Shown piece by piece: positions 60,713-64,000 of a stretch of DNA of 64,000 bases. Within the stretch, counting starts at the first letter, position 1, and each line of letters starts with the position of its first letter. This stretch comes from Bin87 sp965243255 (lineage in GTDB: Bacteria > Chloroflexota > Dehalococcoidia > Lucifugimonadales > UBA3495): contig CBDEUH010000004.1 of NCBI GenBank assembly GCA_965243255.1, forward strand, positions 1,054,001 through 1,118,000, given 5' to 3'. Made by a program: the position numbers and the translations under genes. The notes under the pieces are model-generated. The model searched no databases. It saw nothing but the letters and a program-made list of their open reading frames with translations, and was not told the DNA's origin.

Positions 60713-62422
60713 ATGACTACGACACCGGACACCCGACACGACGGCGGCGAGGCTATCCTGGAAGCCTTCCGCAACCTGGGCATTGACTACATCGTATCGT
60801 CTCCCGGCTCCGAGTGGGCGCCGGTGTGGGAAGCGTTGGCCCGTCAGCAAATCAACGAAACGCCCGGGCCGCGTTACATTAACTGTTGGCACGAAACGCT
60901 GGCGGTGAACGTCGCCGCCGGCTACACGCGGGTAACCGGCAAGATGCAAGCGGTCTTGCTCCACGCCGGCGTGGGTCTGCTACAGGGCAGTATGGGCATC
61001 CACGGCGCGGTGCTGGGCGAAGTGCCGATGCTGGTATGCTCCGGCGAAGCGGCAAGCTACGGCGAAAACCCCGAAATCGACCCTCAAGCGCAGTGGTATC
61101 GCAACCTCAGCGTGGTGGGCGGCCCGGACCGTTTGGCCAACGCTTTCACCAAGTGGAGCGGACGGGCGACCAGCCCCCACACACTTTACGGGCAGTTGGT
61201 TCGCGCCGGCGAGCTGGCCCAGCGGGTTCCCCAGGGGCCGACGTTCCTGGACGTTCCGATCGAGACGATGATTCACTCGTGGACGCCGCCCGACAAGCTG
61301 CGGATGTCGCCGGCGGCGCCCAAGTCCCGGCCCGCAGACGACGACATCGCCGAGCTGGCGGGATTGATTGAGCGGAGCAAGTCGCCGCTCATCATGACGG
61401 ACTCCGCCGGCCGAGACGTGGCTGGATTCAACAACCTGGTGGCATTGGCGGAGCTATTCGCCATTCCGGTGGTGGAGAGCGCCGCCCTGTACGCCAACTT
61501 CCCGAAGAGCCACCCGCTCTACCTGGGCGGTCAATCCGAACGCTATCTGAACCAGGCAGACCTGGTGATTCTGGCCGGCAGCCGGGCGCCGTGGTATCCG
61601 CCCCAGGCCGGGCCGCAGAACGCCACCGTGGCGGTTATGGGCGAGACGCCGGTCAAGGACTACATGGTCTATCAGAACCTCTTTGCCGACCGGTACGTGG
61701 AAGGCGACTTGACCGTGGCCCTGGGGTTACTGGTGGACGCGCTGCGTCCGGCGGCGGGGCAGCGCAAGGGCGAAATTGACACGCGGCGGCAGCGTTGGGC
61801 GGGGGAACACGACCGTTTGGCGGAGGAGACCTACGCTATTGAAGCTGATGCCAGCGGCAGCCGTCCCATTGACCCGGCCTGGCTGTGCGCTGTGCTCAGC
61901 GAGGTCATGCCCGACGATGTGGTGTATGCCGAGGAGGTAACCACCCACCGGGGCGCAGTAGGGCGACACGTGCGGTGGGACGGGCCGCAAAGCTATTACA
62001 AGACCAACGGCGGCCTGGGGCAAGGGCTGGGCCTGGCGCTGGGCGTCAAGCTGGCCAAGCCCAACCAGCCAGTGGTCGCGCTGATGGGCGACGGCGGTTT
62101 CCTGTACAACCCGGTTACGCAGTGCTTCGGCGTCGCCTGCGAAGCGAACCTGCCCTTCCTGACGGTGCTGTTCAACAACGGGTGCTACGAGGCGATGAAG
62201 GGCAACCACCTGGCCTACTACCCGGACGGCGACGCCGCGCGCTCCGGCATTTGGCACGGCGTTCACATACCAGGGCCGGACTATGCCAAGCTGGTGGAAC
62301 CCTTCGGCGGCTACGGGGAACGGGTTGATGACCCGACGCAGTTGGCACAGGCGCTGCGCAACGGTCTGCAGGCGGTTCAGGAGGGCCGCATCGCTCTGAT
62401 TGACGTGGTTTTGAACAAGTAA
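60713..62422 (+). CDS. TPP-dependent enzyme of the acetolactate synthase/benzoylformate decarboxylase family
   Basis: A 569-residue three-domain TPP enzyme. The catalytic Glu is Glu61 in NCWHETLAVNVAAGYTR. The middle domain contains ILAGSRAPWYPP, and the TPP/Mg site is MGDGGFLYNP to FNNGCYEAM. The FAD-binding residues of true acetolactate synthases are not obvious, and the operon with an efflux pump suggests a catabolic 2-oxo acid decarboxylase or carboligase. GAGG precedes the ATG. Substrate unknown. Confidence 0.82.
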   Translation: MTTTPDTRHDGGEAILEAFRNLGIDYIVSSPGSEWAPVWEALARQQINETPGPRYINCWHETLAVNVAAGYTRVTGKMQAVLLHAGVGLLQGSMGIHGAVLGEVPMLVCSGEAASYGENPEIDPQAQWYRNLSVVGGPDRLANAFTKWSGRATSPHTLYGQLVRAGELAQRVPQGPTFLDVPIETMIHSWTPPDKLRMSPAAPKSRPADDDIAELAGLIERSKSPLIMTDSAGRDVAGFNNLVALAELFAIPVVESAALYANFPKSHPLYLGGQSERYLNQADLVILAGSRAPWYPPQAGPQNATVAVMGETPVKDYMVYQNLFADRYVEGDLTVALGLLVDALRPAAGQRKGEIDTRRQRWAGEHDRLAEETYAIEADASGSRPIDPAWLCAVLSEVMPDDVVYAEEVTTHRGAVGRHVRWDGPQSYYKTNGGLGQGLGLALGVKLAKPNQPVVALMGDGGFLYNPVTQCFGVACEANLPFLTVLFNNGCYEAMKGNHLAYYPDGDAARSGIWHGVHIPGPDYAKLVEPFGGYGERVDDPTQLAQALRNGLQAVQEGRIALIDVVLNK

Positions 62423-62446
62423 CGGTGTCGGGCACGTCCAAATGAA

Positions 62447-62494
62447 TCAGTAGATGTAGAGGGCGTCTTCGGCTTCGCTGTACTCAATCGTCAT
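62447..62494 (-). pseudogene. 15-codon DUF2283-like N-terminal remnant
   Basis: GAAGGA and ATG open MTIEYSEAEDALYIY, which looks like the start of a DUF2283 protein (IxYxxxADALYIxL), then a TGA. What follows is antisense to the TPP enzyme and does not resemble the rest of DUF2283. Probably a fragment left by deletion. Confidence 0.35.
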
Positions 62495-62525
62495 TGTGAG
62501 AGTCCTTCAGTCAGATAGGGAGCCG

Positions 62526-63053
62526 TCAGTCGAAATGGATAGGCTCTCCGTTCAGGGTTGACTTGTCCTCGAAGGGAGTCGGGTTGGCCACCGCGGCCCG
62601 CACCCAGCAGCCGTTACGGGCGTTGCGCAGCACTGCCGCCACTCGTTCCGGGTCGTCGGGTGACTCAATCTCGTAGTTGGTTTCCACCTTGGGGGCGCTG
62701 GCCTGAATGGTGCCGGCCAGCACCGAACCCTCCAGCCCGAAGTGCACGGCGACGTGGGCCCGGACGCCGGTGATTTCCACTTTCATCATTCGAGAGTACC
62801 TCTCGATCTGGGTCATCTCTCAAAAGGCGATGGAAGCGGCGAAATAGCTCAGCGGCGCGGGAGCGGTGTGATTGCCGCCGACGTTGGGCCCCTCGTCGCA
62901 GTAAATGGTGAACTTGACGTCGCGGCCCACGAAGGCGCGGCGCAGCATATTGCCCATGTCCTCCACGTCCACCTCGGTGACGGTGGCGCGGCGATTCTGT
63001 CCGGGCGGGAAGGGATCATAATTCGGTTCCGGTCGTTCGTTGTCTTCTGGCAT
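62526..63053 (-). CDS. OsmC-like selenoprotein, UGA at codon 78
   Basis: Two apparent half-genes in the same frame, joined through TGA at 62820-62822, give one 175-residue OsmC-type protein. The first half ends APLSYFAASIAFU, placing Sec where OsmC proteins have the first active-site Cys of the central helix. The second half carries IESPDDPERVAAVLRNARN and the other redox Cys in NGCWVRAAV, then the C-terminal strand DKSTLNGEPI. OsmC proteins reduce organic hydroperoxides. GGAGGAG lies just before the ATG at 63053. A perfect 7-bp hairpin follows the TGA. Confidence 0.87.
62790..62806 (-). promoter_or_regulatory. Candidate bacterial SECIS hairpin (OsmC-like gene)
   Basis: On the minus strand TCGAGAG-GTA-CTCTCGA is a perfect 7-bp stem with a GUA loop. 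The loop begins 20 nt after the TGA, with G in first position, fitting the bacterial SECIS rule. This is the strongest of the three hairpins. Confidence 0.75.
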
Positions 63054-63353
63054 GACTCCTCCGGGTGTCTGAACCTTCGCAACCCTAACACGGGGGATAC
63101 GGCAACACAACAAGTTGGCGCGTATCGAAGCTCAAAGAAAACGTACCGAAACAAGTTGTCGCTACGTCCACTGGAAACGTAACGGTGGCAACGGTGTCGA
63201 GGCTTTTTGATGTACTCCGCTCATGTTGGCTTCTGTCAAGCAGTGGTTGCCCAGTTTGGTCCCGCTGGCCGGCCACCATTTCCGGCAATGGCAATTCCAC
63301 TTGGCTCCCCTGGAAGGTAAGCAAGGCCAGCAAATCTCGGATCCTCCGTCAGT
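63054..63353. other. Gene-free 300-nt stretch
   Basis: Between the OsmC-like selenoprotein and the NTF2-like gene. Nothing convincing was seen: no tRNA cloverleaf, no clear terminator and no promoter with two good boxes. The short open frames here lack ribosome sites and look like chance. Confidence 0.4.
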
Positions 63354-63848
63354 TCAGATGAACTGTTGCTTGGCCCAACCCTCCTCGAAGGTCGTGTGGA
63401 AGAAGGGAGCCGACTTCTTGCTCTGGTACATCCACTTGCCTTGAACCCGCACGTATTCCTCTTCGTCGAGGCCGGCTCGCCACATCGCCTTGCCGGTGTC
63501 TCCCACGGTGCACGGCATGAACAGGTACCAGCGAGCGCGAGCCGTATCGCCGTTGACTTCGATCTGCGGGTTCAGCCCGTAGTGCAAGGCGAAGACAAAA
63601 TGGCCGGAGATTCCGCGAAAGAATTCGCGAATCGCCTCCCTACCCTCGTATCTCCCCATCCCCTGACTTTCCCAGGTGCCGTCCTCAACGAACAATGCGG
63701 CCAGACGGTCTGCGTCATAGTTGGCGTCGCAAGCGGCGGCATATTCCGCCTTGAGGTTGCGGAGCGCCTCAATGTCCTCCAGGTAGCGAACCCGATTCTG
63801 CAGTTCCTCCACTGCCGCGAGCAATTCAGCAATTTGATCAATAGACAT
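63354..63848 (-). CDS. SnoaL/NTF2-like protein
   Basis: A 164-residue cone-fold protein: IEALRNLKAEYAAACDANYDADRLAALFVEDGTWE is the standard helical start with the Asp, then GREAIREFFRGI, HFVFALHYGLNPQIEVNGDTARARWY and a C-terminal GKWMYQSKKSAPFF. Relatives include hydroxylating dioxygenase beta subunits, ketosteroid isomerases and limonene-epoxide hydrolases. AGGTGACGGG precedes the ATG. A 45-nt gap from the upstream MFS gene suggests one operon. Substrate unknown. Confidence 0.78.
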   Translation of the reverse strand: MSIDQIAELLAAVEELQNRVRYLEDIEALRNLKAEYAAACDANYDADRLAALFVEDGTWESQGMGRYEGREAIREFFRGISGHFVFALHYGLNPQIEVNGDTARARWYLFMPCTVGDTGKAMWRAGLDEEEYVRVQGKWMYQSKKSAPFFHTTFEEGWAKQQFI

Positions 63849-63893
63849 CCCGTCACCTCGTCTGACTTTGGTAGATTCCCAAAGGCCGGGAAA

Positions 63894-64000
63894 TTACGCC
63901 TGCCGCAACTTGGGGGCGGCTACTGCCAACACCACCAGCAGGGTGATACCGGTTGCTCCCACCACTTGGGCGGCGGCCGGCGCTCCCCACCATCCGGCCA
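63894..64000 (-). CDS. MFS-type transporter, C-terminus only (cut by window edge)
   Basis: The last 34 codons of a gene that enters from the right edge read GWWGAPAAAQVVGATGI then LLVVLAVAAPKLRQA and a TAA stop. One final hydrophobic helix with a basic end is typical of MFS carriers. Only the end is visible, so the family call is tentative. Confidence 0.45.
   Translation of the reverse strand, partial: AGWWGAPAAAQVVGATGITLLVVLAVAAPKLRQA

Noticed and set aside
62447..62494. Fourth selenoprotein (DUF2283-like frame ending in TGA)
   Set aside because: DUF2283 has no conserved Cys at that position, and the read-through sequence is antisense to the TPP enzyme without DUF2283 features.
63054..63353. 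tRNA-Sec or other small RNA next to the OsmC-like selenoprotein
   Set aside because: No GTTCGA T-arm, acceptor stem or long variable arm could be folded by eye.

Overview
The window is GC-rich, almost fully coding DNA from a bacterial chromosome. The gene set points to Chloroflexota, most likely the marine SAR202 lineage near Dehalococcoidia. It includes an F420:NADPH reductase, a PPOX-class F420-type protein, a large hydrophobic protein of the Chlor_Arch_YYY/DUF2298 type, a thiolase paired with a DUF35 protein, a CoxSLM-like molybdenum hydroxylase, two GMC flavoenzymes, many VOC and cupin proteins, and paired 2-oxoacid/TPP enzymes. The placement is inferred from gene content, because no rRNA or tRNA gene was seen.

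Layout. At 0-5 kb lie npdG, two VOC proteins, a PIG-L deacetylase, an ICL/PEP-mutase-family lyase, a DUF429 protein and an aquaporin. At 5.0-5.8 kb there is a non-coding stretch holding copy 1 of a 433-bp element. At 5.8-16.7 kb lie an alpha/beta hydrolase, dapB-asd (lysine/threonine precursors), a VOC protein, a tandem pair of unknown HicB-like/zinc-ribbon proteins, thiolase plus DUF35, glmU, a CBS/CorC protein and a sortase-fold protein without catalytic residues. At 16.8-21.2 kb lie a zinc-ribbon protein, dnaG-rpoD and a SelW-type selenoprotein. At 21.3-26.8 kb lie a GatC-like protein with two amidases, a second PIG-L protein, two small unknowns and surE. At 26.9-33.3 kb lie the CoxSLM-like operon, a MaoC/FAS1-like dehydratase and an aminotransferase. 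At 33.3-39.1 kb a compact operon encodes 2-oxoacid dehydrogenase E1alpha-E1beta-E2, then lipB, then a GMC oxidoreductase. Copy 2 of the 433-bp element lies upstream of that operon in inverted orientation. At 39.7-50.0 kb lie a ComDE-like decarboxylase, a DsbA-like selenoprotein overlapping rnc, ftsY, the YYY membrane protein, a PPOX protein, ligA and three tandem cupins. At 50-64 kb lie DUF2851, an MBL hydrolase, two complete MFS transporters, a crotonase, an arginase-family protein, a second GMC enzyme, an EamA transporter, a CMD protein, a TPP enzyme, an OsmC-like selenoprotein, an NTF2-like protein and the C-terminus of another MFS transporter.

The most notable result is three genes that look broken by an in-frame TGA but read as selenoproteins. 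They are a SelW/Rdx protein (CxxU), a DsbA-fold protein (U in place of the active-site Cys) and an OsmC-like protein (U in place of the first catalytic Cys). Each has a Shine-Dalgarno site before the upstream start, intact homology on both sides of the TGA, and a possible bacterial SECIS hairpin about 20 nt after it. The OsmC hairpin is a perfect 7-bp stem. A second result is a 433-bp element present in two inverted copies 34 kb apart. Each copy starts with a TTGACA-N18-CATAAT promoter, contains repeat units that can form hairpins, and ends at a Shine-Dalgarno/ATG just upstream of a different operon. Three further kinds of short palindromic dispersed repeat are present. One lies in frame inside an enzyme and one supplies the C-terminus of a transporter.
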